The position numbers were made by a program, and so were the translations under genes. This document shows, in pieces, positions 45,963-58,626 of a stretch of 64,000 nt of DNA. Origin of the DNA: Erythroxylum novogranatense (taxonomy: Eukaryota > Streptophyta > Magnoliopsida > Malpighiales > Erythroxylaceae); contig CM057230.1 of NCBI GenBank assembly GCA_029891385.1, forward strand, positions 50,199,414 through 50,263,413. Reading direction: 5' to 3'. Position 1 is the stretch's first letter, and the number at the start of each line of letters is the position of its first letter. The notes beneath the pieces were generated by a model that was not told where the DNA came from, did no database searches, and saw only the letters and a list, made by a program, of their open reading frames with translations.

Positions 45963-48250
45963 AACTGGAGCTCATACGACAATAAGGGGAGGTCAATATA
46001 ATCAGAAATATAAGCTAAACCTATGCTTAACTAATATGAGGAGCCTCTAGAAATTGTTTTTCAAGTGTTAGTTTTGGAACCAATATACCTGTTATTTCAA
46101 TACCATGTTGTTTTCCTCGAGCGAAGTCTAAATTAATTATTTGTATATCCTACGTTCCAATGCTAAGACAATCAGGTTACATAGGAAATGAATGACGCAA
46201 TATTTATGTTTTTGACCTTTACGCAGCAAATTGTCACTGTAAATAACTAGATGTTAGATAAAAATGATGGACAAATTATAATCTATGTGAAGCTTCCTAC
46301 CATATCTCACTGGTAAAACTTTCTTGACCTAAATAAAAAAATCATAGATAAAGAATCTCAATGAGCAAGAATAAATACAGTTAAAAACTGATGCCTATTA
46401 TTAGTTTTCAGCAATTCAAGTTCCCACAATTACCTGAAGCTGCAATTGCCAATTATTTACAGTAAATGTTTGAATAGAAGTGTCCCTGTAATACTTTATT
46501 CCTATACATTTGGTTAATTGTTTACTTTCCCGTTAGTACTAGTCATTAGAACAATGGTGAAAGTATAAAGTATTTTTTCCTCTGATCAAGCACCATAAAT
46601 TACCATTTCCTTCTAAACTCCTCCCCATGTATAAACATTCAAAAACTATTTTGGAGAAATTTAAATAATCAAACTCACTTTCTGTAATCAATTTTTCCTG
46701 CTGTGTCTGACTACATGCTGCTTTAATCTGTTATTTTCAATTGACAAGGCAACATGTTGCTGAAGAAGAGAAGCAACACTTACTGCCAACTCTAATTCTA
46801 AATTATGCACCATGCAACCAAGAACAAAAAAGTTTTGTTTACTGAAATGAGAAATTATTCAGTACAATGAAAAAATATTTTGAAACTTTGATAAAAAAAC
46901 CAGGTTGGTTTCATAAATAGTGACTACAACACCAATACTCGTTAATTGAAATGCAATTAAGCATTAGATTACTCATTATCAGGATTTTGAAATGTTAGAT
47001 GAAGTCAACAACGCAAGCAGATTTTAAGTCAGAATTTTCTTTTCAAATTTTAACACAACATTTGTGGTGATAAATCCTATCTGCATAACTTTACACAATC
47101 CCTCAAGATAACCTTCCTCATTATTTCTCCTCCCTTCACTGACCATTAAAGACAGAGGAAAAAAATTGATAACCTACTCTAAGTTAACCCTTGTTAACCA
47201 CTACCGCCAATAATACTTCCATCAAGCCATTGAAGCCCACTTTCATAAAGAAGACTTATGGCCTTTTCTACATAAATCCCCAACTAGAAGCTATACGCAA
47301 TTGTCAAGGATTTTCTTTTTATACCACTAAAAACACGAGCCATAACATGCATACAAGCAATGTATTGAGCTACTCGACTAACTAATAAAACAAAAGACTT
47401 CTTGCCCGCTCTAAACTAAATGAGTTAGAGCAGATCTTAATTAAAATTTAATTGTTGCTCCAGGATTCATTACAAGAAAGGTAACAGACTCCTCATAAGG
47501 ACAGTAATTTCCATTTACTTAAAACTCATCACAAGTTTAGACGCAATGATAAGAACATCAAGTTATTCGAAGATAGAGTTAAATGAATCGTCAGTTAAAT
47601 GAAAAAGAAACCACCCACTTTTGCTTGTGAAGGATACAGTTTGCTATGATGGATAGAATTCAGGCCAACCCAACAAAATAAGGATCTGGTTCCCGGAAGA
47701 GAGTTTGGAGGAAAAACTACAAATGCCTATGAGAGACAGTCGTGAAAGCATTAGTTCAACACGAGTTCTTCAGTGTTTGTAATTTTTAGGAATCGAAAAC
47801 CTTACCTAGTAGAAAAGAAGAGAAAAATATGCAATTATATGGACAAAAAAAATTCAAGAAGAAAGAAAGGAAGAAAAATACCAGTGCCACTTCTTAACTT
47901 CGGCTGTTTGCTGCAGGGATTGTTTCTGGGTTTCACTAAGGGAAACGTAGGTAAGAGAAAAGCTTAAGAGAAAAAAATATCTGTTATTGCAAAGTGGAGA
48001 CCGGAGACAGTCGCAAGTAAAACTCGTGCTAAAAAGCATGAGCAATGACTCCCATTCCTTTGGTTTGCCAGAGGAATGGAGCATTGCTCTGTAGCGGGGA
48101 ATGAAATTATTGACTCTCCAATCATAGGTTCGTACCAAACAATACTTTTCATTTCATACCCATACCTTTTCTCTCGTACCCCCCAAATAACCACCCCTTT
48201 ACATAACAAAATCAGATCGATTAGGTAACAATACACCCATCTTATATGAT
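45963..48250. other. AT-rich spacer, no gene seen
   Basis: No domain, repeat element or RNA gene is recognisable. Short frames at 47770-48240 overlap on both strands and lack family features. Confidence 0.5.
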
Positions 48251-48558
48251 TGTATTAGATATTTATGGATCGAATTATTTTGTCATACCTAAATCTATGA
48301 TAAATTGTAATGATTAATTCTCTCTTTTTCTATTTTTCTTTGATATGTTTCTTGGATGGTACAAATAACCTTTGATAAGTTTCTAAAACTTACACATATT
48401 CTTTCATTAACCATCATATTGGTTTATTTTAAAAAACAGAGGAAAGGAGTCTCTGACCCATTTAAGATATATTCTTTAATACCCAATAATCATTATCTTA
48501 GGTTCTTTTTTATGGGATTCAAATCTATAAGTCACATGGATCATTCAATAATCTAATA
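48251..48558 (-). repeat. 3' LTR of the Copia element
   Basis: Shares long phrases with 58627-58923 ('ttctttgatatgtttctt', 'gataagtttctaaaact', 'cccaataa', 'gggattcaaatctataagtca'). The edge at 48251 is TG on the plus strand. The other edge is set by the polypurine tract. Confidence 0.8.
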
Positions 48559-48580
48559 ATCTCCCACGTGGTCCATGTTA
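48559..48580 (-). other. Copia polypurine tract
   Basis: On the minus strand CACGTGGGAGATTA immediately precedes the LTR. Confidence 0.6.
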
Positions 48581-48827
48581 TGACTTGGTGATTTAACAAT
48601 AAAACTTTAAGTGCACACATTACATGGAATCGATCAAGTCATCCTTTATTGAATTAAGATGATGAGATCATGACGGTCACAAATTATAACTTAATTCCTT
48701 CTATGTATCATATAATCAACTCAACTCATAATACTTTAAGTGGGTAATTATATAATTGTTATCTCACAAATAATAATTAATGTATACAACACAATATGGA
48801 TAACAAGTGAGCAAAAACATATGACTA

Positions 48828-49020
48828 CAATTGAATTCACAACTGTCATAACAATTTGAACAAAACACTTATATGTATGTATGTATGTATTGAATTCACA
48901 AGTGTCATAACAATTTGAACAAAACACTTATATGTATGTATGTATGTATGTATATGTATATATATATACATATATATGTATATATACATATATATATATG
49001 TATATATACATATATATATA
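48828..49020. repeat. Short tandem duplication and (TATG)/(TA) microsatellite
   Basis: A roughly 56-bp unit 'attgaattcacaa.tgtcataacaatttgaac' plus (TATG)n occurs twice (48830-48885, 48886-48945), then about 75 bp of mixed TA/TG repeats. It lies between the end of Copia pol and its LTR. Confidence 0.9.
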
Positions 49021-49024
49021 TGTC

Positions 49025-49312
49025 GAAATGCTATGCTAATAAGGACTTACCTATAAGGCCCATCCGTTCAATATGACCAATAAATATTTTAGGAGGTAAG
49101 CCTTTAGTTAACGGATTCACTATCATGAGATCAGTACTAACATACTCAATTGATACTTTATGTTTTTGCACTTCTTCTTTCCAAGAAAAATATTTCAAAT
49201 TTATGTGTTTCGCGCCATTTGAATACTTGTCATTCTTAGATAAGAAAACAACTGTGAAATTATCACAATAAATTCTTAACGATTTATTAATACTGTCGAC
49301 AATACCTAGACC
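49025..49312 (-). pseudogene. Copia RNase H C-terminal part, split off by the Tourist-like element
   Basis: The minus strand continues the RNase H end: IYCDNFTVVFLSKNDKYSNGAK, HINLKYFSWKEEVQKHKV and STDLMIVNPLTKGLPPK. The upstream half is at 50282-50500, and the 948-bp insertion lies between. The Asp of the 'YCDN' motif is present. Confidence 0.8.
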
Positions 49313-49315
49313 TAA

Positions 49316-50263
49316 GGGTATGTTTGGATGTGGGTGGAGGGATGGAAGGGAATGGAAGTTAATGGCTCAAATGACTCAGGCTATTTTTTGGGAATCTATT
49401 TTGAAACAGGATGGAATGGCAATTGATGGCTTTGGAAGCCATCCTTTGCCATCCAAAATTCAATATTTATGACCTCCCAAATTGGGAGGTTAGGGATGGA
49501 ATGACGTGGCTTGCCTTCCAAACTCTAATTTAATGACAAAATACCCTAAAAAATAATATTGTTTAGAGGATATTATAATTATAGAACTGTTAATCTCAAT
49601 GTTATAAATAATAGTTATTTTAATGGTGATAAGGTGAAAAAAAGTTTTTTTTTTATGTTTGGGTACGCAACAAATGAACTTCATGTATTTGTGAGACACG
49701 AGCTTCATTTTTCAACCATTATGTCAAAATTTTGAATTTAAAATATGTTATTAATAAATATGGATCAAATGTTCTTGATAAAGTTAGCATTGTGAATGTT
49801 CATAAATTTTAAATATATTATTAATATACACTGCGAAATGTAGAAATAGATTTACAATGCCAAGAATGATTATCAACCATAACAAGACACATAAATAAAT
49901 GTCTAACGAAGAGTACAGTGCGATGAGGGTTAATGAAAAAGAACAAGAAATTTGATTGCTTATATAGGAAAATGAGAAAACTATATTCTGGGCATCCTAC
50001 AATTTGAAATGCTTTGGGGTTACTAAAATAGTTTCATGGCAACTATGCATATTTTATTACAAGGGTAATTTTGGAAAAAATATTACAAGTCATTCCATTT
50101 CATTCATTTTTAGTATCACTTCCAAACAATGGTCAAAGGAGTCCCTCTCTTATTTTATTTAAACTTCCAAACAAGGGAGTGGCCCATTTCATTTCATTCA
50201 ATTCCATTCTGTTCTATTAATTGCCATTCCGTTCTATTCCATCCTAAACACTCAAACATACCC
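49316..50263. mobile_element. Tourist-like (PIF/Harbinger-type) non-autonomous element
   Basis: Inverted ends GGGTATGTTTGG...CAAACATACCC with TAA on each side (49313-49315 and 50264-50266), the target preference of the PIF/Harbinger superfamily. The inside is non-coding with many GGAATGG/CCATTCC words near both ends that may extend the terminal inversion. 948 bp is long for a MITE. Confidence 0.85.
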
Positions 50264-50266
50264 TAA

Positions 50267-51815
50267 GATAAAGTTCCGCAATCACAATCTATGAACCATA
50301 ACCTCAAAACATGTCATAAATTCAGCCTCTATAGTGGAAGTAGCAATGATGGATTGATTTCCAATTTTTCTTGAAACTGCTCCTCCAGCTAATAGGAACA
50401 TATAACCGAATGTAGATTTTCGTGACTCTACACAACTGGAATAGTCTGAATCTGAGTAACCTATCACTTTGAAATGATTTGATTTTCTACATATGAGCAT
50501 ATAGTCCTTTGTGCCTTGTAAATATTTAAGAACTTTCTTTGCATCTTTCTAGTACTCCATTCCAGGATTGCTTTGATATCAACCTAGTATTCCGACAACA
50601 AAATTAATATCTGACCAAGTGCATGTTTGAGCATACATTAAGCTCCCAACTACTGATGCATAAGGAATATATTCCATTTCCTTACATTCTAAATCATTTC
50701 GTGGACATTGCATTTGACTAAATTTGTCCCCTTTCTGAATTGGAAATATCCCTGTAGAGCATTTTTCTATTTGAAATCTTTCTAATACTTTCTTGATATA
50801 ACCTTTTTGAGACAATCATAACAATCTTTGTGACCTATCACAAAATAATTCAATTCCTATCACATAGGATGCCTCACCCACATCTTTCATTTTGAAATTA
50901 TTAAAGAGAAAATTATTTACATCATGTAGCAAAGCCATATTATTAGTAGCAAGAAGGATATCATCAATATATAGGACTAATATAATGAACTTACTCCCAC
51001 TAACCTTCATATAGATACACCGATCAACAACATTCTCTACAAAACTATAAGACATAATGATATCATTAAACTTAAGATACCATTGTTGGGAAGCTTGCTT
51101 TAGTCTATCTATTGACTTCTTTAGTTTACATACTAATTGTTTCTTTCCTGTGGTCACGAAACCTTCTGGTTGATCTATATAAACTTCTTCTTCTAAGTCA
51201 CCATTTAAAAAAGAGATCTTTATATCCATTTGGTGAAGCTTTAAATCATAATGAGCCACCAGGGCCATAACAATTCTTAAAGAGTCCTTCTTTGAAATTG
51301 GAAAAAAAGGTCTCTTTATAGTCAATACCATCCTTCTAAATGTATCTTTTGACAATAAGTCTGGTTTTATACCTTTCACTGTTGCCTTGTGAGTCACATT
51401 TAGTGTTAAAGACCCATTTATAACTTACTTGCTTTGCACCTTCCAATAGCTTAACTAATTCCCAGATATTGTTGTTATCCATTGATTTCAACTTTTCTTT
51501 CATAGCATTGAACCATTTGTCAAAATTGCTACATTCTATGGCTTGTTTAAACGAGAATGGATCCTGATCAATGCTTAAGTCATATTTATGTTTAAGTGAG
51601 TAAATTTCATAGTCACTTGAAATAGTTGGTCTTCTTTGCCTTATAGACCTTCGTAATGGTACTTCTTGTGGCAACACTGGATCATTGATGACTTGAACAT
51701 CATTAGCTGGTTCTTCATTAATATGTTCAATTTGTGGAATTGGAACATTAATTTGTTGTTTCATTATATTGCGTATTCGTGATGCAATAAGAGGAAGAAC
51801 AACCGGTGGAATCAC
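50267..51815 (-). pseudogene. Copia reverse transcriptase and RNase H N-terminal part
   Basis: Reading on the minus strand: spacer with VPLRRSIRQRRP and FKQAIECSNFDKWFNAMKEK (51650-51500), RT with LHQMDIKISFLNGDLEEEVYI, DQPEGFV, and the catalytic LVLYIDDILLATNN (about 50990-50945), then RNase H start VIGYSDSDYSSCVESRKST and ATSTIEAEFM (50480-50320). Frame changes near 51380, 50816 and 50540 break it. The YIDD catalytic residues remain. In the Copia order this part follows integrase. Confidence 0.9.
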
Positions 51816-51849
51816 ATTTGATGTAGTAGTTTCTACTCGACTTAAAGTT

Positions 51850-52673
51850 ATTTCTACTTGACTCTTGTGAATATATACTTTTTGCGGTTTTCCACTCCCA
51901 TTGATTGGATCATTCTCAATGAGATGAGTGTTACTAGACTCAACTACTCTTAAACTATGATTAGGACAATAAAATCCATACCTCTTCGGCTTTTCAGGAT
52001 AGCCGATAAAATAACCACTAATGATTTTTGCATCAAGCTTTTTTTCATAGATTATACAGCCTTACTTCTACCAAACAACCCCAAATATGAAAGTGTCGTA
52101 AACTAGGTTTCCTTCCTGTCCACAGTTTATAAGGTGTCTTAGGAACTACCTTACTAGTAGATACACAGGGGTCTTTAATACACGCATCCACAATGATGAA
52201 GGTATAGTACTATAACCTAACATACCCCTAACCATATCTATAAAAATACGATTCTGCCTTTCAGCTACACCATTTTGTTACAGTGTACTAGGCATTATGT
52301 ATTGCACACATAAGCCTCAACTTACAAGAAACTTTGAAAATGGACTTGGATATTGTCCACTTTTATCAAAAATTTTATAATATTCACTACCTCTATCAGA
52401 CCTCACTATTTTTACTTTTCTATCTAACTGTCTTTCTATCTCATTAACTAACACCTCTAGAATGTCCACAGACTGAGGCTTCTCATGTAGCAGATAAATA
52501 TAACCATATCGTGAGAAGTCATAAATAAAGGTAATGAAATATTTTTCGTCACCCCAAGAAAAGATGTCGAAAGGATCATAGATGTCAATGTGTATTAATT
52601 CAAGTAATTCGCTACTTCTTGTGGTTGGATTCCTTGATATTTGTTTGGTTTGCTTACCTTTAATGAAATCCAC
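51850..52673 (-). pseudogene. Copia integrase
   Basis: DFIKGKQTKQ and LLELIHIDIYDPFDI (first Asp) lead into KYFITFIYDFSRYGYIYLL, VNEIERQLDRKVKIVRSDRGSEYY (second Asp). After a stop near 52317 the minus strand shows the later part in other frames, including a region near 52210-52290 before the Pro-rich spacer. The upstream zinc-binding region falls at about 52674-52760. Not functional. Confidence 0.85.
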
Positions 52674-52756
52674 AAATATATCCTATTCAGCAAAATCCAA
52701 TTGAGATAAGATTTCATTTTTCACTAACCTCTATACTCTTTCCTTGGATATATGAC

Positions 52757-53110
52757 CTAATCTTTTATGCCACAAAAATGAATAACATTCATTATGTGCA
52801 CTACGTTTATTTCCGATAATATGGTCAACTTGAAACATTCAGCAAAATCAACATCAAGATTGAAATGATATAAACAATCAATTAAAGTACTAGAACCATA
52901 ATAGCACTTGTGTTTATATAAAGAAAACACATGGTTTCCAATATTAAAGTTAAAACCATCATCATCCAACTTTGCAACAGAAACTAAATTCCTAGCACAG
53001 TCAGGAACACAGAGATAATTTTTTAGATCCAAGTGACACCTAGTGTCAAAGATCAATCTGTATGTTCCAATGCCCTCTATTTGTGCCTTTATTATGTTCC
53101 CTATATACAA
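52757..53110 (-). pseudogene. Copia protease/pre-integrase region
   Basis: The minus strand reads AQIEGIGTYRLIFDTRCHLDL, YLCVPDCARNLVSVAKLDDDGF and CYYGSSTLIDCLYHFNLD. This is the segment between protease and integrase in Copia polyproteins. The protease active site itself would lie upstream (53110-53280), where the frame is broken. Confidence 0.8.
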
Positions 53111-53279
53111 AAATTTTTCAATTCCATTTATGGTCTGGATTGAAAGGGATTCCCATTTAACATGTGAAACATGAGTAGTTGCAGTAGAATTTAACCACCA
53201 GGTATTATTAGGAACTTTAATAAGATTTGATTCAAAATATACTGAGATATAGTATGTATCTTTCTTTTCAAACTAAGCC

Positions 53280-54081
53280 TTTCTTTTAGGGAAATCCTTC
53301 TTGAAGTGACCAAGCCTTTTGTAGATATGGAACCTCTTATCTTTATGGATTCAACCCTCATTAACTTTGCTGAGAGCTTTGTCCTTATCTTTGCCTTTCT
53401 TTCCTAGTTTGTTATTGTTTCTATTAGCTCCTTAATGAAATGTGAGATGAACGAAGTGTTTCTTCATTTTCTTCAATCTCCCTTCCTCTTAAACCAACAT
53501 GGCCTTAATTTCTTGAAGGTTCTATTTTTCCTTAATGGTGCTATAATTCACCTGGAATTGGGCGAACTTAAGAGAAAGTGAGTTGATAATGAACTGTACA
53601 AGGACAGACTTACTTACATCCATACTCATAGATTTCAGCTTTGCAGCTAGATTTGACATATGTGTTATATGATCATGAATAGATTGTGACCAGTTAAAGT
53701 TTTTGACCGTCACCTCATTCATTGAAGTCCCTACTATGGAATTGTCAACTATATCAGATTGGGAATATTCTTTAAGTTTCAACATGAACTCCTTTGCATT
53801 ATCCATTTTAGGCTTGATGACTCTACATTTTCTGCGATCTTCATTCGCATCAAATTCAAACTCAACCTGTTAGACCATTTCCAAGCCTTATAATAAGACT
53901 TGTCAACTTCAAAACTAGTTTTAGCTATGGCTGCGGGCCTTGCGTCTGAAACTATGGCCAAGTCCAATTCCATTACACCCAGTTGGAATTGGATTTGTTC
54001 GGACCAGTCAATAAAATTTAGACCATTGAACTTGATTAGCTCATTTCCTAAAGCAAACAAATTAATAGATGCTGCAAACAC
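53280..54081 (-). pseudogene. Copia gag
   Basis: The minus strand starts MFAASINLFALGNELIKFNGLNFIDWSEQI (54081), the N-terminal gag region, with ALVSDARP-like wording and SNRLSLNLMRMKIAENV. A frame change near 53800 leads to MDNAKEFMLKLKEYSQSD and MSNLAAKLKSM-DVSKSVLVQFIINSL. The zinc-knuckle region should lie at 53280-53450 but is not clean. The gag start lies 18 bp from the solo LTR insertion at 54100. Confidence 0.85.
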
Positions 54082-55239
54082 AACATATAGCTCACATATT
54101 GTAATATCCCGTTACCCATGATAAGGCTAAAATTGTAAATGTGAGAGATTCAATGAGAGATTAGAAATGTGTTTCAAGCTCATGCATTATTTGATATGCT
54201 TATGTACATGAATATTGAATCGTTGCACATGAAAATGATTATACATGCATTCATTGAAATTTTGGGTATAATTGTTTATAAATGTGAGTATATAGAGAAA
54301 TGTTGGCCCCCAAAATTTCCTCTTGATGAATAAGTATGATTTACTTTAATTATGAGGTCTTTACGAAATTTTGTGAAAATTAATTATTATATTGATGTTA
54401 GAAAGATTATATGATATAGGTTGATTGAATTAAAGTGTAAAGGTTATAAGAATGTTTAAGGGGTATTTTTGGTAAGATATTTAAGGTTAAAGGAACATAA
54501 GCCTATAAGGAAGGGTAAAAGGGGTTTTTGGGGCTCATTAAGGGTAAAAATGAAAGAAAGAAATATAGTCTTGCTTTTTAAGAAGGGGGAAAACGTGAGT
54601 TGAAAAGAAAAAGAGAGAGTGTTATAAAGAAGAGAGAGAAAATAAGAAAGAAAGAGAAGAGAATTTTTGTGGTTGAGAGAAAAGAAGAGAGTTGAGCTAG
54701 GGTTTCATCATTTCTTAGTCTTAAGAGAGATTTTTAAGTGGTTAAAGAAGAGAAAAAGGAAGAAGAAGAGAAGAGTTTCTAATTGAGCCAAAGATCTCTT
54801 CAATTGGTGAAGGATCAAGGTAAGATTATTTTGAATCTTTTGGATTTTTAGAAGGGTTTTAGTCTATGGAGTTAGAAAATACATGGGTTTAAGTATTCTA
54901 GAACCAAATTTTAGTGATTGTACTTTGTGGGATTTTCCAATTTGAAAACCTTATTGAGTTGAGATTTGAGAGTTTAATAAAGTTATTTTGTTAGTAGAAT
55001 GGTTATGTTCAGAACATCCCAAGTTTTGCACAGTGCAAATTTTCAAATCTTCCTTAGGGGTAAATTTCATGTTCTGACTTCAGGAGAAAAATTGGATTGA
55101 TATAGGCTAAATTAGACAAAGTTGTCTTCTAAAAAGTTGTAGTTTATCTTTCTATTTTTTCAACGGTATATAGTATGAAATATTCAGACATCGGAGTTGA
55201 AAGTTGTGATCCTTATAACTGGAGATGCATCAGGAGTAT

Positions 55240-55310
55240 AGATGGTATCGTCTAGTAATGACGTGTATCATCTGGTGATGATGTGTCGTCTGGTGATGAC
55301 TTGTATCTTC
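55240..55310. repeat. Word cassette (ATCGTCTGGTGATGA) in the solo LTR
   Basis: Three or four copies of a TCGTCTGGTGATGA-like word, each followed by 'cgtgtat', 'tgtg' or 'cttgtat'. The same kind of alternating arrangement as in the other LTRs, with different letters. Confidence 0.75.
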
Positions 55311-56060
55311 TATGCATTATTCATCTTACATATTCTGGTCAAATTTTGACCATTTAGATGACATAATTGGTCTTCAAAGTCTTCATGAAAGTTGTAGATC
55401 TTAAAGTCCTCTTTCGAACCATCTAAAGAATACCTTACTTTGATATCCCTAGGACAAGTTATTCTAATTATTCCGAATAGGCCTTAGACTGAAACTTCTT
55501 CTGATCACTGTTCATCTTGTATTGTTTGGTCCAATTTTGACCCTGTAGATGACAGAATCTATCTTCAAGGTCTTTATAAAAGTGGTATATCTTGAAGTTT
55601 TCTTCAAAACTATTTAAAGAACACCTTAATTTGATTTCTCTAGAGAAAGTTATGCAAATTGTAAAACATCTTCTATGCACTGTTCATAATTTTTTTTCTG
55701 GGTACTGTTTATCTTGTATCGTCTAGTCCAATTCTGACCCTTTAGACGACAAAATCTCACCTTGATGTCTCCATGAAAGTTGTAACTCCTGAATTATTAT
55801 TTCAAACCATCTAAGAATGAACTTGATTCGATATGTACATACAAAGTTATGCCAATTGTAAAACATCTTCTGTGTACTGTTCATAAATTTCTTCTATGTA
55901 TTATTCATCTTGTATCATTTGGTCCAATTTTTACCTTGTAGATGACAAAATATATTTTTAAAGTCTTCATGAAAATTTTAGATATTGAAGTCCCTTTCAA
56001 ACCATCTAAGAATGACCTTGATCCAATACCAACAGAGAAAGTTCGTTAATTGTCCCCAAA
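55311..56060. repeat. Four diverged tandem units of about 185 bp
   Basis: Each unit runs: 'cttctatgcactgttcat', 'tcttgtat', 'ggtccaattttgacc', 'tagatgacaaaat', 'tcttcatgaaagttgta', 'aaccatctaa(a)gaat', 'cttgat', 'agttat.c.aattgt'. Units start near 55311, 55495, 55668 and 55865. Confidence 0.8.
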
Positions 56061-56617
56061 CAGGTTCAATATGATTGGAGACAAAACCTTGTTTGATTCT
56101 TTCGACCATAACTTTGTTATCCGACTTCCAAATGACTTGATTCGTCAGCCAATAGATTCATAACACATTATTATATTTCTCCACAAAAATTGTCAGCATT
56201 TTGAATTGATTGGAAAAAGGTTTGATTGAAGGAAACTGATGGAATTTGTTGGAATAGTATAAACTGGTGTTATTTTTTGAACTTACTTCGGCATTTTGAA
56301 TATATCTAGATCTTTAGGGTTCCGATTGAGATAATTTTTAATGTGGAGTAAACTAGAGACATAGGCTTACAAATTTTATAGAGAAGTCAAATTCTGAATC
56401 AGCCTCTAAGATGTTCAATTTCTAGATGGAACCTGTGCAAAGTATACTGTTTTAGAATGAGAATAGTTTGAAAATGTTTGAAGTGTAACTTTCAAATTAC
56501 TAAGACAAATTGAATGATTTTGGTGTCATTAGAAACTTAAGACAATATGTAACACTTTTTTATTAGAAAGTGTTACCAAATTACTTCATTTACTGATCAA
56601 AATGATCACGAAAAATT

Positions 56618-56777
56618 AACCTAAAGGTCTAGACTTTTGGAAGTGATATAGGACTAAAATGAGAATTTAGATAATTGTTGGTCTTATAATGCTAGAATAA
56701 CCTAAAGGTCTAGACTTTTGGAAGTGATATAGGACTGAAATGAGAATTTAGGTAATTGTTGGTCTTATAATGCTAGA
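56618..56777. repeat. 80-bp tandem duplication
   Basis: Two copies starting TAACCTAAAGGTCTAGAC at 56618 and 56698, with two differences seen, so the duplication is much younger than the LTR. Confidence 0.95.
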
Positions 56778-57910
56778 ATTACATTAATAAGTGAATTGTT
56801 GGTATTAAAGTACCAAAGACGTGTAAAATGGAGGTGAAATGGTTCATTTGATAAAATTTTGATGCGAAGAAGAGGAGCAAAGTGTATCTAGTTTAAATGA
56901 AAGAGAAATTGATAATAAGAGCAAGTAGTGCAAGAAAAGAAATGATAAGTGATTGAATTATGAGATGCAAATGAACATAAGATATGAAATTTGATAATAT
57001 GTCCGGGATTGTCATGAATATGCATTGTACTTATTCCGTATACACACGTGTTCATAAATAAATGCTTATAATTGTGCAAAGTTATTAATGTGAATATGCA
57101 ATGTGTGTATTGCATAATTGTGATGTGTAGAATAAATGTCTATGTTCAGACGTTTCCAGATCATGGAAGCTAATGCTAATATGGAGCGTATTGTGAGTAG
57201 ACCTAGATGGTCTTACTTTATTGTTTGTTTTGTTTATGTTATGAATTGAGTGATTATGAATATTCGTGAATGTGATTTGATTATTGAATTTCGAACAATG
57301 AAGGTCCGATGATTGTGATATATCAGTGAGACATTGCAGTGCTAATTATATGTGAATGTAATGAACTAAATGCTTCATGATATGAATGCATGATCACAAA
57401 GTGTTCTCAGCATAAATGTTGAATGTCGGACTAAGGTCCAATGATATATGATTGTGAATAAGTGATCATATGTGACTGATCCATTTCATTACATGAATAC
57501 ATAAAAGATAAAGATAGTTGTGACCAGAGTGGCCAACGTGAAAAGAGCTTTAAACTCAGTTATGTGCATCAAAGCCTCAGGCTCAACGTTTAATGAGCTC
57601 AGTATCCCAAATAGATATAGGGCAATTATCAATGAGCTTGGTATCCACAACGGATACGAGACAATTATAGACACTCAATCACAACAAAGAAATAAATGAA
57701 AGTGAGTCTCACGTGCATTACATACGAAAATTGATATGTATGTTCCAAATGAACAAAATGAACTATGTGACTGCTCTGAATGTGAATTGTGAAATAAGTG
57801 ATCAAAATGATTTGTGCTGCTATTTGATTATGATTGAAATGATGTGAATTAAGTGATGGCATGGTCTATATGTGTTTTGTGATTGAGTGAGCCATCGAGG
57901 ATGGTCACCC

Positions 57911-57931
57911 ACTGAGTGAGCAAAACTCACC
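57911..57931. other. Shared LTR hairpin, variant stem
   Basis: On the minus strand GGGTGAGT-TTTGCTC-ACTCAGTGGGT: stem TGAGT/ACTCA. It is the counterpart of the hairpins near 28876, 36778 and 17905 and has the same flanks (GGGTGAG ... CTCAGTG). Confidence 0.6.
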
Positions 57932-58163
57932 CAAAATTTGCAACTAATTTCCAAAATTATATTATGCATAGCAAACATATGCTCAACTTTTATGCATATA
58001 AACCTAAATTGATTACTTCATTAATTAATTTAATTATCAATTAATTAATGAATTACGAGTTAAGACCCAAAGTAAAATACATTAAGTAAAACCAATATTT
58101 AAACCCATATGATCGTTTTATTTAAAAGACGTAATAATAAAAAATAAAAAAATATACACATAT

Positions 58164-58607
58164 ATTAAAGCGATGAGCACGTGTTGTGGTCCAGCCTAGA
58201 AGGTGAGGCGCGTGCGTGCACGTGCATCATCTTCCTCGCTGATGTTGGTTTCATTTTTTTTGTAATTCTTTTCATACCATTACTCTTTATACCGAAAACC
58301 ATCCCAAGCCTTACCAATAGCATCTTCGTTTGGTTTTGTATTTTCAATTCTCTCTACTGTGTCTTACTCTCACTCTAACCTATAACAGAAATTCGTATAA
58401 AAGACTACCCTTTCATTTCCAAGAACAAACATAGAACCCATACCTGTTACATATCAACACTGAAAGCTCAGAAAAAATTTAGTTTATTGCGTATACGAAG
58501 AAAACAATGCCATGAAAAACACATAATAATGAAACACTCCATCCATACAAAAAAATAGAAAAAAATCATATAAAAACGATACATGGTAGAAAACAAATCA
58601 TACAACA
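58164..58607 (-). mobile_element. Copia 5' leader
   Basis: Between the solo LTR and the Copia primer site. No coding region; short frames on both strands near 58165-58378 overlap and lack features. Confidence 0.5.
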
Positions 58608-58626
58608 TTGTGGCTTTGATATTAAT
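58608..58626 (-). other. Copia primer-binding site, initiator tRNA-Met type
   Basis: On the minus strand TAATATCAAAGCCACAATG follows the LTR, a changed form of TGGTATCAGAGC. Confidence 0.65.

Larger units (their letters stand above)
54100..58158 (+). mobile_element. Solo giant LTR (4.06 kb), Tekay-like, TSD CATAT
   Basis: Begins TGTAATATCCCGTTACCC, much like the minus-strand start of the LARD LTR (TGTAACATCCC), and ends ATATACA. CATAT flanks both sides (54095-54099, 58159-58163). No primer site, polypurine tract or coding region is seen. Inside are a word cassette (55240-55310), four diverged ~185-bp tandem units (55311-56060), an 80-bp tandem duplication (56618-56777) and the shared hairpin near 57911-57930. 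It interrupts the Copia leader just upstream of gag. Confidence 0.82.

Noticed and set aside
54100..58158. Long 5' leader of the Copia element
   Set aside because: TG...CA ends, CATAT target copies and similarity of the start to the LARD LTR show it is an insertion.
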